A stretch of 64,000 bases of DNA from NCBI RefSeq assembly GCF_024139115.2, contig NC_085139.1, positions 254,048,067 to 254,112,066 on the forward strand. Direction: 5' to 3'. Shown here piece by piece: positions 21,656 through 32,756 of the stretch (its first letter is position 1; each line of letters starts with the position of its first letter). The translations under genes were made by a program, and so were the position numbers. The stretch comes from Armigeres subalbatus (taxonomy: Eukaryota; Arthropoda; Insecta; Diptera; Culicidae). Below the pieces are notes generated by a model, which had not been told where the DNA came from, made no database searches, and was given only the letters and a program-made list of their open reading frames with translations.

Positions 21656-22426
21656 GTCACAACTCTACGCTCGTTACTTGGTGCGGTGAATTTCTACGCG
21701 AAGTTTGTCCCGGAGATGCACCAACTGCGGCGGCCACTCGACGCGCTGCTGAAGAAGGATGCCAAATTCGTTTGGAACAGCGAGTGCCAGAAATCGTTCA
21801 GGCGCTTCAAGGAAGTACTCCAGTCGGATTTGCTTCTGACACACTACGATCCATCACTAGACATCATAGTTGCTGCCGACGCCTCGCAGTCCGGTATCGG
21901 TGCCTGCCTTCTACACAGGCTCCCCGATGGCTCACTCAAAGCTGTTGGACACACTTCCCGCTCACTCACCCCCGCGGAGGCAAATTACGGACAGATCGAG
22001 AAGGAAGGTCTTGCACTGGTGTTTGCCGTAACGAAATTCCATCGGATGCTGCTCGGACGCAAGTTCACCCTCCAGACGGATCATCAGCCACTCCTGCGGA
22101 TATTCGGACAGAAGAAGGGTATTCCGGTTCACACGGCCAACCACCTTCAACGGTGGGCCCTGACGCTTCTGTGCTACAACTTCGACATCGAGTACGTGTC
22201 CGAGGTGCAAGTAGTGCCAGCGGTTTCCAACCAAGAAGTCGAAGCAGGTTCCAGTCAACTCGATGATGTTCCCGAACGCGGCCGCATCCAGACCGACCAA
22301 CCAGAACCGGAGCATGAAGAAGATAACCAGCCACCTATAGATCCCGTTCCAGAACCACCATTGGTCCGGCCACAGAGAGTGATCCGGATGCCGTCCAGAT
22401 TCGAGCCGTACCTGTTCTGGAAATAA
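21656..22426 (+). pseudogene. pol: RNase H and terminal tail, integrase missing
   Basis: Resumes pol with LRSLLGAVNFYAKFVP, the gypsy RT connection, then RNase H with ADASQSGIGACL and TDHQPL. After EYVSEV the frame passes straight to an acidic, Pro-rich tail (EPEHEEDNQPP…RPQRVIRMPSRFEPY) of the kind that follows integrase in gypsy elements. The HHCC zinc finger and D,D-35-E catalytic core are absent, so the element cannot integrate on its own. Stop is TAA at 22,424-22,426. Confidence 0.85.
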
Positions 22427-22437
22427 GAAGGGGGGAA
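22425..22437 (+). promoter_or_regulatory. Polypurine tract
   Basis: AAGAAGGGGGGAA lies immediately before the TG of the 3' LTR, where plus-strand DNA priming takes place. Confidence 0.85.
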
Positions 22438-22475
22438 TGTTAGCCACGAACATAGTAGTCAATGATTACCACCAG
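22438..22475 (+). repeat. 3' LTR, first 38 bp
   Basis: Matches the first 38 bases of the 5' LTR exactly, then is interrupted. The rest is at 23,870-23,980. Confidence 0.9.
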
Positions 22476-22956
22476 GCGAATTGTCATACAAATGGGCGGC
22501 CAAAAATATTTTTTCAATGAAAACTGTTTCTATGCAACATATTTTATGTGCAGCAATATTTAAGAACCTTTTTTTAACCCTTTAAGGTCCATAGTTAACC
22601 CTTCAAAAAATGTCAACCGCGAAAAAAAAATTTTTTTTTGAATTTTTTTCTGTATTTTTTTTTGGTTTTTTTTTTCAATACAGCATGCATAAAATAGCAA
22701 ACAACTATATTTCTAGTAATAATGTTGTTCATTTTCTAATCATAACGAGGTGTAGAGAATAAAAACCACAATTTTCAAGAAAATGTTGATTGCAGCGTTC
22801 TCGTAAACGCGCAAATATACGCAAGCAAATCACTCACTAGAAGGTGGTACTAGGGTTATATTTCAATCCCCCATTTACAGATCAGGGGACATTTGGGGAC
22901 ATTAGGTTTGCGAGACCATTGTATAGCAAAGAATTATGATAATTAGATTATGATAA

Positions 22957-23525
22957 TCAGACATAGTAATTAATTTCCACTCCGGGTGGCTTAATACCCG
23001 GCATATAGGCAATTAACTTTGAATGTACTGATCTCGAGTGGCGATCTCTCTTCGCTTGTGTGGTCGTGTTGGGATCTGACGACCAAACTGGCACAACCTC
23101 ACACAACCCTACTTCATTGAGCGCCGTTGCTGATGAAGCAAGTGTGTAGGAGCCGGACAATACTAAATACTCATCCTACTTGGTTGACATGATGTGTACA
23201 AAAATACATTTGAGAGAGTTAGTTCTGAAATGTATTGCGAGAGATCGGCTGGTACCTGGTGCTGGGAATTTGGTTTCATCAGTACCCGCTAAGCTGCGGT
23301 GGACGACGGAGGTCCTTCGTAGCTTAGTAGGAAAGCACCTGTCATGCGAACTGGGGTCGTGGGATCAAACCCCACCGAAGGGGCGGTTACCCTCCAATAC
23401 CTTTTCCGAACTAAATCTATCATATGTTGTACATATGCATAATCAAGTTTCAGACATAGTAATTAATTTCCACTCCGGGTGGCTTAATACCCGGCATATA
23501 GGCAATTAACTTTGAATGTACTGAT
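22957..23525. repeat. 76-bp direct repeats enclosing a tRNA-like module
   Basis: The same 76 bp, starting TCAGACATAGTAATTAATTT, occur at 22,957-23,032 and 23,450-23,525 and appear identical. The 417 bp between them are unrelated to the flanks and include the tRNA-like sequence at 23,313-23,382. It resembles a miniature terminal-repeat unit or a segmental duplication; the repeats lack TG…CA ends, so I do not call it a TRIM. Confidence 0.65.
23313..23382 (+). other. tRNA-like sequence (anticodon loop reads TGC)
   Basis: An acceptor-type stem CCTTCG/CGAAGG (23,314-23,319 with 23,376-23,381), a D-arm-like GCTTAGTAGGAAAGC, an anticodon arm with loop CATGCGA and a T-arm GGGATCAAACCCC. The anticodon position would read TGC (Ala). 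The loop has A instead of the universal T33 and the anticodon stem has a mismatch, so it is a tRNA-derived retro-sequence rather than a functional gene. Confidence 0.5.
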
Positions 23526-23869
23526 GATAATTAGAGTTTTTCTTCTACAACTTTTTGATATTAAAATTCGCGTGCAAAACAAACCAATCTATCGGAAAGC
23601 TAAAGTTTTAGGCTTTGAAATGGTATATGAAACATTATATTTGGAGAAAAAATGACTTCATAACATACAAATCAAAGTTAGTAATGATTTTAAATTTTTA
23701 TCAGCTGTTTTTACTTCCCCAGCCCATATCTTTTGACTGAATAAACACAGGGCTTCAATATTTTCCGATTCTCTTATCTAGGGTATATACTTTCATATGA
23801 TATATAAAATAGGCAAATTGGAGACAGTAAATTTTCCGATTAATGGCCACCCTTTTCCCCATAGTGCAG

Positions 23870-23980
23870 TCGCGACCCTAGCGACTAGTTCAGCCATAGC
23901 AACTTGATAATCAACAAATGTGAAAATTGATGACTTTGTACCCAACCATCCTAGAATAAAGTCGTATTTAAAGTACAACA
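23870..23980 (+). repeat. 3' LTR, remaining 111 bp
   Basis: Identical to positions 39-149 of the 5' LTR and followed directly by the GATGT target duplication. Confidence 0.9.
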
Positions 23981-23985
23981 GATGT

Positions 23986-26111
23986 CTTCTGGAGTGTGTC
24001 TTTATTTTTAAAGCACTTTATTTGAGGAGTAAAAGAAAAACTGACTTAAAAGAGTGCACCCAGAGAAAACATATATATATTTATTATTTAGATATTGTAA
24101 AACTGGTTATTATTAAACACTTTGTCGAAGTCACCAAATTTCTATCTCTGATGTGGGCATTATAGGGGTACAAAGATAGTACCCTTTAAAAATTAATATT
24201 TTTGCTATAAATCCTATATTTCAATGTTTACATTTTTCTAATGTTCTACAAAGTTGTAGATGCTTCGAAAAAAACGTTTTGTCGTAGAAGAAAGCAATCG
24301 CTAATTCTTCGTTTTAAGAAGCTATATCAGTTTTAATAGTTTTCAACACTATTTTCAAATGGGTATACCTTTCAGGATAGCACATTCTAGCACCTGTTAT
24401 TTATGTCAATAGTTTCAGTAACTCTTACTCTTTCGTTACATATATAAATTTCAAATGAATCTGAGTAGATTCATAAAAATATTCCACAAAATGTACCTTA
24501 GCTTTTTGATCCATTATTTGGTTTCTCCGTGTATAATTTAGTTATCAATATTTTTTCCTCAAAATTTTTTCCCGTGTATGCTGTCTGCTGGATCAGTTGC
24601 TGCGCTGTTGTCATATTTTTTTACTGGGTTTGTCAGTTTTTCTTTTCCAGAATCTTTCTGCACTCTTTGTCGAACCAATCGTTCCGTTGACTTTGTCCCA
24701 CACTGCCGCAATCTGGAAAAGTGACGTAATATCCATTTTACAACATGCATGTTTTCCATTTTTCTGTTAAAGAGCTCGATGAGTACACTCAGGCAAATTG
24801 GCTATCGAATATCATGATTCTGCCTTTTGGAAATTTGCCACAAGTTTTGGATTTGAAATTCAAAAGGACTTCATTATGAAGTAAATTTTCATGGCTAATA
24901 CAAAGCATAACATTTTCTTAAGGCACATTTATGAAATTACAATGATGCATTATGAACGCTGTACGCTAGACTTGAATTAAACCATAACCCCACCTTATGA
25001 ATTGCAGAAGTAGCATTCGGAGGCCATAACCACGCCTTATGAATTTCGTAATCACTAAGAAGTATCTTATTTTATTTTCCATTGAGCTCGTTTCGCGAAA
25101 TCATGAAGTTTGAGACATCGCATGAAGGGTTTCAGATCAAATCGAAAAGTGGCCACTTCCCCAGGAGAATCAGGTCCCCGGAATGCTTCGGAACCTGACC
25201 AGAACCACTCAGGTACCTCAAATTAGACTCTATTGAGCTCGTTTCGCGAAACCATGAAGTTTGAGACATTGCAAGATCAAATCGAAAAGTGGCCACTTCC
25301 CGGGGGAACCAGGTCCCCGGAATGCCGCAGAACCTGTCCAAACCTTGGAAAAGGCACTATTGAACATGTCTCGTGATTTCATGAAGTAAGACTTTTAACA
25401 AGGTCATTTGATTTGAGAAACAAAGGTACCCCACTCGACCCCGGAATTATTCCGGAACCCGGTGGCCAATACCAATTCTCTTCCCAGACCTAACCGGTTC
25501 GTAGGTGAATCGTCAAAATTGGTTGAGATTCAAAGGAGTTATGATTTTTTGAAGTAATTTTTTAGTGCCTAAAAAGTATCAAGGGAGGATAAGGGTTAAT
25601 CCACGTAAAAACATAATTCTCAAAGCAGAGTTTTGTACCTTTAATTTACCTACAGTTGACTTTATTCAACTCGAATGTGGGTTGTTGTACTTAAAAATCT
25701 CGGATGGGGCTCATGCTTTTTGCCGTATTTTTGACAACAATCATGGAGAAGAAAGGAAAAACTACTTAGATTTTTAATAAAATTTTAAACGATATTATCA
25801 TCAGTAAGAATTTTGAACTTAAATTTTGAGATGATTTATCTGTCAAGAAATCGCCTAAATTTCAGAATAATTTCAATTTTGGGATATTTTCTGGCGCGTA
25901 TAATTTTCCATTGTTCAATGCAAAAAGTAAACAACATTGACGCTTGTCAAAACGCCCCAATTAGCGAACGGCGTTAGTTGGGGTGAGGTCGTGCCCCAAT
26001 TAGCGAACGATCACTGTATATTGAAACTGCTTCAAGAACACGCGTCATACGAGTCTAGCGAAATTAGATTTTCATTGCAGATACGTTCGAGTAAAGTACA
26101 AATCGCCCACA
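23986..26111. other. Intergenic with small repeat fragments
   Basis: No gene. Holds a small LINE remnant (24,640-24,720) and a two-copy tandem repeat of about 150 bp (25,082-25,350, unit beginning TTGAGCTCGTTTCGCGAAA). Two 26-bp near-copies lie near 24,981 and 25,023 (CATAACC…CCTTATGAATT). Confidence 0.45.
24640..24720 (-). pseudogene. LINE fragment, endonuclease-RT linker
   Basis: On the minus strand a short frame reads RNDWFDKECRKILEKKN. That block is common between the endonuclease and RT domains of mosquito LINEs of the type seen at 32.8 kb. Nothing further of the element is recognisable on either side. Confidence 0.4.
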
Positions 26112-26115
26112 TTAA

Positions 26116-27070
26116 CCTTTGCATCCCCAACCTCTTTTGTGCATCAAAATTTTGGTGATGTTTTTGCTCTAGTTCATTCAACTTTTGACCGATTTGTTTG
26201 AAATTTTCAGACATGAACCAGAAATTATTATAGATTCAGAAGATCGATCGATTGGACATGTCGGTCCACCGGTTCCGGATTTATACGGAATCCCAGTGGG
26301 GTCTGTCGGGTGGCCATTTAGGACATTTTTGACTTTTATGTTTGTTATTCGTACCAATATCGTCTTTTTATACTCGTATCATGAAGACAACTTATTTGCG
26401 ATGCTTCTGAACAAATTTGGATGCATGATGGCCACACTGGAACCGGTTCCGGGGCTCTAACTGGGACATATACCAGAACACTTCGAAATGTATCATAAGG
26501 CATACCAATCATCGGTATTTTTTGGCGAAAGATATTTTAGATTTTTACTATCAATTTTGATCCTTTTGATCCAGTTGATCCAAACATCCCGGGACACCTG
26601 GAACCAATTCCGGGGACCCTGTGGAAGACTTATATCCGGTTTTTGAAAAAAACATAGCATGCGACATATCAAACTTCATGATTCACCATGAAAAAAATGT
26701 AGGATAATATTTTTTAGATCTTGATTCTACTTCTGGCCACTTCCGGGAAAATCCGGAAGTCGAAGGAAGCAGTTTTGAAGTTTGTTTCATAAGTTGAAGT
26801 TCGTTACTAAAGCTGTTAGTTGTACGCACATTTCGACTTTTCGAAATCAGTCAAGAAAAAACAGACATAAAAATGCCTCTAATATAATTTTGAACCTTAT
26901 TGGTCATGTTTCAGGCATCCGGAACCGGTTCCGGGATAGACCTGTGCGCCGATTGCAATTTAATTGGCGGCGGCGTGATAAATAATTTTGAGTAAGCGGT
27001 GGCGGCGTGCCGACATCCCACCATTGGTGATCGGAAGAAGCGGTGCGGAATTTACTGCATCATTTCGATC
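26116..27070 (+). repeat. Left inverted arm of the fold-back element
   Basis: 955 bp that pair with 30,986-31,956 with scattered mismatches. Contains repeated self-complementary motifs of the GGAACCGGTTCC type (near 26,265, 26,440 and 26,925). A 91-codon open frame at 26,185-26,460 has a counterpart in the other arm, but no known domain. Confidence 0.82.
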
Positions 27071-30000
27071 GGAAGTTCCTTCAAGAATTAATTCCTCTGC
27101 AAGTTCCTTCAGCATTTCTTCCAAAAGTTCCTTCAACAACTGCAGATGTTCCTCAAGGAATTCCTCCGGAAAATCCTTCAGTAATTCCTCTGAAATCTCC
27201 TTCGGGAATTCCTCCTTAAGTTCCAGGAATTCGTCCAGAAGTTCCTTCTGGAATTCTTTCGGAACTTCCTTTAGGAATACCTCCAAAAATTCCTCCAGCA
27301 ATTGCTCCAAAAATACCTTCAAGAACTCCTCCGGAAGTTCCTTCAGTATTTCTTTCGAAAGTTTTTTCGGGAATACCTCCGACAGTTCCATCTAATTTCC
27401 ACCGGAAGTTCCTCCAGGAATTCATCCGAAAATTCCACCAGCAGTTCCTTCAGCTACTTACTTACTAGAAGTTCTAACAGCAATTCTGCGGAGAGTTCCT
27501 TCAAAAATTCCTCCGGAAGTTCATTCAAAGATATCTCCGGAAGTTCCTTCAAAAATACCTCCAGACGGTCCTTCAAGAATACTTTCGGAATTTCCTTCAG
27601 GAATTCTTCCGGAAGTTCCTTCAGGTATTCCTCCGGATGTTCTATCAGAAACTCTAATGAAAGTTCCTTTAGAAATTCATCTAGAAGCTAATTTAGGAAT
27701 TCCTCTGGAAGTTCCTTCAAGAATTTCTCCCGGACGTTACTTCAGAAATTTCTCTGAAAGTTCCTTCAGAAAATCATCCGAAAGTTCATGCAGAAAATCC
27801 TCCGGAAGTTCCTTAAGCAATTTTTACGGAAGTTCCTACAGCAGTTACTCCGGTAGTTGCTCCGGAAGTTTTTTCAGGGATTGCTGAAGAAACTTCAGGA
27901 GCAATTGCTTGAGGGAACTCTCCGAAGAAATTCTGGAAAGAACCACCGGAAAAATTCTTGAAGGAACTTCCGAAGAAATTGCTGAAGGAACTTCAGGAGG
28001 AATTGCTCGGGGATTTTCCGGAGGAACTCATGAAGGAACTTCTGGAAGTATTCCTGAAAGAACTTCCGGAAGAATTTCTGAATTTCGGAAGGATCTTCCG
28101 GAGGAATTCCTGGAGGAACTTCCGGAGGAATTCCTGGAGGAACTTCCAGAGGAATTCCTGGAGGAACTTCCGGAGGAATTCCTGGAGGAACTTCCGGAGG
28201 AATTCCTGGAGGAACTTCCGGAGGAATTCCTGGTGGAACTTCCGGAGGAATTCCTGGTGGAACTTCCGGAGGAATTCCTGGAGGAACTTCCGGAGGAATA
28301 CCTGGAGGAACTTCCGGAGGAATTCCTTGAGGAACTTCCGGAGGAATTCCTGGAGGAACTTCCGGAGGAATTCCTGGAGGAACTTCCGGAGGAATTCCTG
28401 GAGGAACTTCCGGAAGAATTCCTGGAGGAACTCGAGGAATTCCTGGAGGAACTTCCGGAGGAATTCCTGGAGGAACTTCCGGAGGAATTCCTGGAGGAAC
28501 TTCGGAGGAATTCCTGGAGGAACTTCCGGAGGAATTCCTGGAGGAACTTCCGGAGGAATTCCTGGAGGAACTTCCGGAGGAATTCCTGGAGGAACTTCCG
28601 GAGGAATTCCTGGAGGAACTTCCGGAGGAATTCCTGGAGGAACTTCCGGAGGAATTCCTGGAGGAACTTCCGGAGGAATTCCTGGAGGAACTTCGGAGGA
28701 ATTCCTGGAGGAACTTCCGGAGGAATTCCTGGAGGAACTTCCGAGGAATTCCTGGAGGAACTTCCGGAGGAATTCCTGGAGGAACTTCGGAGGAATTCCT
28801 GGAGGAACTTCGGAGGAATTCCTGGAGGAACTTCCGGAGGAATTCCTGGAGGAACTTCCGGAGGAATTCCTGGAGGAACTTCCGGAGGAATTCCTGGAGG
28901 AACTTCTGGAGGAATTCCTGGAGGAACTTCCGGAGGAATTCCTGGAGGAACTTCCGGAGGAATTCCTGGAGGAACTTCCGGAGGAATTCCTGGAGGAACT
29001 TCCGGAGGAATTCCTGGAGGAACTTCCGGAGGAATTCCTGGAGGAACTTCCGGAGGAATTCCTGGAGGAACTTCCGGAGGAATTCCTGGAGGAACTTCCG
29101 GAGGAATTCCTGGAGGAACTTCCGGAGGAATTCCTGGGGGAACTTCCGGAGGAATTCCTGGGGGAACTTCCGGAGGAATTCCTGGGGGAACTTCCGGAGG
29201 AATTCCTGGGGGAACTTCCGGAGGAATTCCTGGGGGAACTTCCGGAGGAATTCCTGGGGGAACTTCCGGAGGAATTCCTGGGGGAACTTCCGGAGGAATT
29301 CCTGGGGGAACTTCCGGAGGAATTCCTGGAGGAACTTCCGGAGGAATTCCTGGAGGAACTTCCGGAGGAATTCCTGGAGGAACTTCCGGAGGAATTCCTG
29401 GAGGAACTTCCGGAGGAATTCCTGGAGGAACTTCCACAGGAATTCCTGGAGGAACTTCCACAGGAATTCCTGGAGGAACTTCCACAGGAATTCCTGGAGG
29501 AACTTCCGAAGGAATTCCTGGAGGAACTTTCGAAGGAATTCCTGGAGGAACTTTCGAAGGAATTCCTGGAGGAACTTCCGACGGAATTCCTGGAGGAACT
29601 TCCGAAGGAATTTTCTGGAGCAACTTCCGAAGGAATTCCGGAAGGTACTTCCGAAGTAATTCCGGGAGGAACTGTCGAAGGAAATCCGGGAGGAACTTTC
29701 GAAAGAATTCCTGGAGGAACTTCCTAAGGAATTCCTGGAGGAACTTCCTAAGGAATTCCTGGAGGAACTTCCTAAGGAATTCCTGGAGGAACTTCCTAAG
29801 GAATTCCTGGAGGATCTTCCGAAGGAATTCCTGGAGGAACTTTCGAAGGAATTCCTGGAGGAACTTCCGACGGAATTCCTGGAGGAACTTCCGAAGGAAC
29901 TTTCTGGAGCAACTTCCTGAAGGAACTTCCGCAGGTATCCCTGAGGGATTTTCCGGAGGAATTCCTGAAGCAACTTCCAGAGAAAGTTCCTCCGACAACT

Positions 30001-30985
30001 CCCCCAAAAGATCATTCAGAAATACCTCTGGAAGTTCAGGAATTCTTCCGGAAGTTCCTTCCGCAATTCTTCCGGAAGTTATTTAAGGAATTTATTCGGA
30101 AGTTCCTTCAAGAATTCCTTCGGAATTTTCTTCAGGAGTTCCTCAAGGAATTCCTTAGGAAGTTTCTTCAGGAATTCCTTAGGAAGTTCCTTCAGGAACT
30201 CTTTCGGAACTTTCTTCAAAAATTCTTTCAGAATTTTCTTCAGGATTTCCTCCAAAAGATCCTTCTGTAATTCTCCCATAAGTTCCTTCAGGAACTCCTC
30301 CGGAAGTTCTTTCAGGAATACCTTCGGAAGTTCTTTCAGGAATACCTCCAAACGTTCCTTCAGGAATTCCTCTGGAAAATCCACGAGCAATTCCTCCTGA
30401 AGTTCCTTCAGCAATTTCTTCGGAAGATCCTTCAAGAACTTTTCCGGAGGTTCTATCCAGAATTTCTCCAAAAGTTCCTTCAGGAGTTCTTCTGGCAGTT
30501 CCTTCCGGATTTCCTTTGAAAGTTCCTTCAAGAAATTGCTCCTCAAGTTTCTTCAGGAATCCCTGAAGTAACTTCCGGAGGAACTACCGGAGTTAATGCT
30601 TTAGAAATTTCCGTAAAAAATGCTTAAGGAGCTTCCGGAGGATTTGATGAATGAACTTTCGGATGATTTTCTGAAGGAACTGTCAGAGAAATGTCTGAAG
30701 TAACGTCAGGAGAAATTTCTAAAGGAGCTTTCGTAGGTATTTTTGAAGGAACTTCCAGAGGAATTCCTGAGGGAACTTCCAGAGGAATTCCTAAATTAAC
30801 TTCTGGAGAAATTTCTGAAGGAAGTTGCAAAAGAATTCCTGAAAGAACATCCGGAGGAATTCCTGAAGGAGCTGCAGGAGAAATTTTTGAAGGAACTTCC
30901 GGAGAAATTCATGAAAGAACTTTCGGAGGAATTTCTGAAAGAACTTCCTATAAGAACTTCGGGTGGAATTCTTGAAGGAACTTCC
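27071..30985. repeat. 24-bp satellite array within the fold-back element
   Basis: Core monomer is GGAGGAACTTCC followed by GGAGGAATTCCT. Each half is nearly its own inverse complement, and GGAATTCC is exactly so. Orientation switches: inverse and diverged at 27,071-27,895, forward at about 27,900-29,990 (very homogeneous from 28,082), inverse and diverged at about 30,000-30,570, forward and diverged at about 30,580-30,985. Eight consecutive monomers at 29,134-29,325 carry GGGGGAACTTCC, marking a local expansion. Occasional monomers lack one C (period 23). Because 24 is divisible by 3 and no frame of the monomer has a stop, frames of more than 700 codons arise on both strands; these are not genes. 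Confidence 0.92.
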
Positions 30986-31956
30986 GAACGAAATGATGCA
31001 GTAAATTCCGCACCGCTTCCTCCGATCACCAATGGTGGGACGGCGGCACACCGCCACCGCTTACTCAAAATTGTTCATCACGCCGCCGCCAATTAAATTG
31101 CAATCGGCGCACAGCACTATCCCGGAACCGGTTCCGAGTGCTTGAAACATGACCAATAAGGTTCAAAATTATATTAGAGGCATTTCTATGATTGTTTTTT
31201 CCTTGATCTGATTTCGAAAAGTCGAAATGTGCGAACAACTAACAGCTTTGGTAACGAACTTCAACTTATGAAACAAACTTCAAAACTGCTTCCTTCGACT
31301 TCCGGATTTTCCCGGAAGTGGCCAGAAGTAGAATCAAGATCTAAAAAATGTTATCCTACATTTTTTTCATGGTGAATCATGAAGTTTGATATGTCGCATG
31401 CTATGTTTTTTTTTCAAAAACCAGATATAAGTCTTCCACAGGGTCCCCGGAATTGGTTCCAGGTGTTCCGGGATGTTTGAATCAACTGGGTCAAAAGGAT
31501 CAAAATTGATAGTAGAAATCTAAAATTAGTTTCAAAATATCTTTTGCCAAAAAATACCGATGATTGATATGCCTCATGATACATTTCGAAGTATTCTGGT
31601 ATATGTCCCAGTTAGAGCCCCGGAACCGGTTCCAGTGTGGCCATCATGCATCCAAATTTGTGCAGAAGCATCGCAAATAAGTTGTCTTCATGATACGGGT
31701 ATAAAAAGTCGATATTGGTACGAATAACAAACATAAAAGTCAAAAATGTCCTAAATAGCCACCCGACAGACCCCACTGGGATTTCGTATAAATCCGGAAC
31801 CGGTGGACCGACATGTCCAATCGATTGATCCTCTGAATCAATGATAAATTCTGGTTCATGTCTGAGAATTTCAAACAAATCGGTCAAAAGTTGAATGAAT
31901 TAGAGCAAAAACATCACCAAAATTTTGATGCACAAAAGAGGTTGGGGATGCAAAAG
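30986..31956 (-). repeat. Right inverted arm of the fold-back element
   Basis: Inverse counterpart of 26,116-27,070. It ends with GAGGTTGGGGATGCAAAAG directly before the TTAA. The homologous 91-codon frame lies at 31,612-31,887 on the minus strand. Confidence 0.82.
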
Positions 31957-31960
31957 TTAA

Positions 31961-32756
31961 AACCCATGTCAATCCCAAAATCCGCCTATAAAAACCACGT
32001 AAAAACCTGGGTGGTGCGGATAGAATCGATTTGGTTGTCAAACTGAAGCCAAAATTTTCTTTTGTGCCGGAGCCAAACATTGAAGATTGTGGTTATGTTC
32101 GTTTTAGATCTTATATTGAGAAGTATTGTTATTATTTGGGGAAAAAATAAAAATAAACTTAGTTTGAGTTTTGCATTTTTTCTGTAACAAATATATTCAC
32201 ATTATATTTCAAGTGGATAATTAGTAGGAATGCAATTAAAAAGCACTCGTTACGAGATTTCACGAGATTCTGTAGCTGATTGGAGCAGGAATGTATGTAA
32301 ACCATCGTAGTCATGTAGAGTCTCGCGCATTCGTGCGCCTTCATGCAGCATGGAAAGAGAAATTCGAAGAGCGGGAAATGCTTGACAGCCGGAGAACTGC
32401 AAAATAATTCTGCTTATAGGATTGATTTCAAAATATTCCGCTACTCGCTTGAGAGCAGAAAAGCGGCTCTATCCGCAGCACCCAAGTAAAAACCACTCCA
32501 GTGTGCATTACTTTTTCTTTGTAAAAATGCCAATACCACAAACCTGGATTGAACCACGGAATCAATAATTTAAAGAGAGAAGGATAATAAATTCGTGTTC
32601 CGTGTATATCTATCGAAGTATCCAATGCACAAACTTGTTGAAAAACATAAACAAATCATTTATCGCCGCATTGACAGTGAATTGTCGGATGAATTTTGAC
32701 AGGTGAATGAACCTGACAGACTTGTCATTTCAACCTTACTAATAATACAAGTACTG
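31961..32756. other. Intergenic, no gene seen
   Basis: Unrelated to the left flank of the fold-back element. No supported feature. Confidence 0.4.

Larger units (their letters stand above)
22476..23866. mobile_element. 1.4-kb insertion inside the 3' LTR
   Basis: Bounded by CAG on both sides (22,473-22,475 and 23,867-23,869). The right end …CCCATAGTG reads CACTATGGGG in inverse, which with a 3-bp duplication suggests a CACTA-type element. The left end does not begin CACTA, although GGGCGGCCA near the left end mirrors GGGTGGCCA near the right. No transposase. It carries its own internal direct-repeat structure (22,957-23,525). Confidence 0.6.
16162..23985 (+). mobile_element. Compact Ty3/gypsy-type LTR retrotransposon with two nested insertions
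   Basis: Bounded by the 5-bp duplication GATGT (16,162-16,166 and 23,981-23,985). Order: 5' LTR, primer-binding site, gag remnant, protease-RT, hAT-like insertion, RNase H, C-terminal tail, polypurine tract, 3' LTR split by an insertion. Removing the insertions leaves a short element of under 3 kb with no integrase core. By eye the two LTRs are identical over all 149 bp, which means recent insertion, yet gag-pol carries a stop and a frameshift. It was probably mobilised by proteins supplied in trans. Confidence 0.88.
26112..31960. mobile_element. Giant fold-back element with TTAA ends and an internal satellite
   Basis: TTAA stands at both edges (26,112-26,115 and 31,957-31,960). Just inside, the two sides are long inverted repeats: CCTTTGCATCCCCAACCTC on the left and CTTTTGCATCCCCAACCTC on the inverse right, continuing for about 0.96 kb. 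Between them lies a 3.9-kb tandem array. Outside the TTAA the flanks are unrelated. TTAA duplications are the hallmark of piggyBac-type transposition, and CC at the left terminus is compatible. No transposase frame is present. The alternative is an inverted segmental duplication that happens to end at TTAA. Confidence 0.78.

Noticed and set aside
23313..23382. Functional tRNA-Ala gene (TGC)
   Set aside because: The loop lacks T33, the anticodon stem has a mismatch, the T-arm is off consensus, and it lies inside a repeat nested in an LTR.
16031..24165. Endogenous viral element in or near the LTR retrotransposon
   Set aside because: RT and RNase H blocks are typical of Ty3/gypsy. No envelope frame is present, and no flavivirus-, rhabdovirus- or other virus-like protein was recognised anywhere in the window.
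26185..26460. 91-codon frame kept in both arms of the fold-back element (also 31,612-31,887), suggesting a conserved protein
   Set aside because: Similarity is expected from the arms being inverted copies. No domain, and the differences do not look specially conservative.
27895..30086. Open frames of about 590-725 codons on both strands with repeats such as EELPEEFL, GGIPGGTS and KFLQEFLR
   Set aside because: The 24-bp monomer has no stop in these frames and is a multiple of three, so long frames are automatic on both strands. No start context, splice signals or unique sequence supports a protein.
27071..30985. CRISPR-like array of short regular repeats
   Set aside because: Repeats are contiguous without unique spacers, no cas genes, and the genome is eukaryotic.
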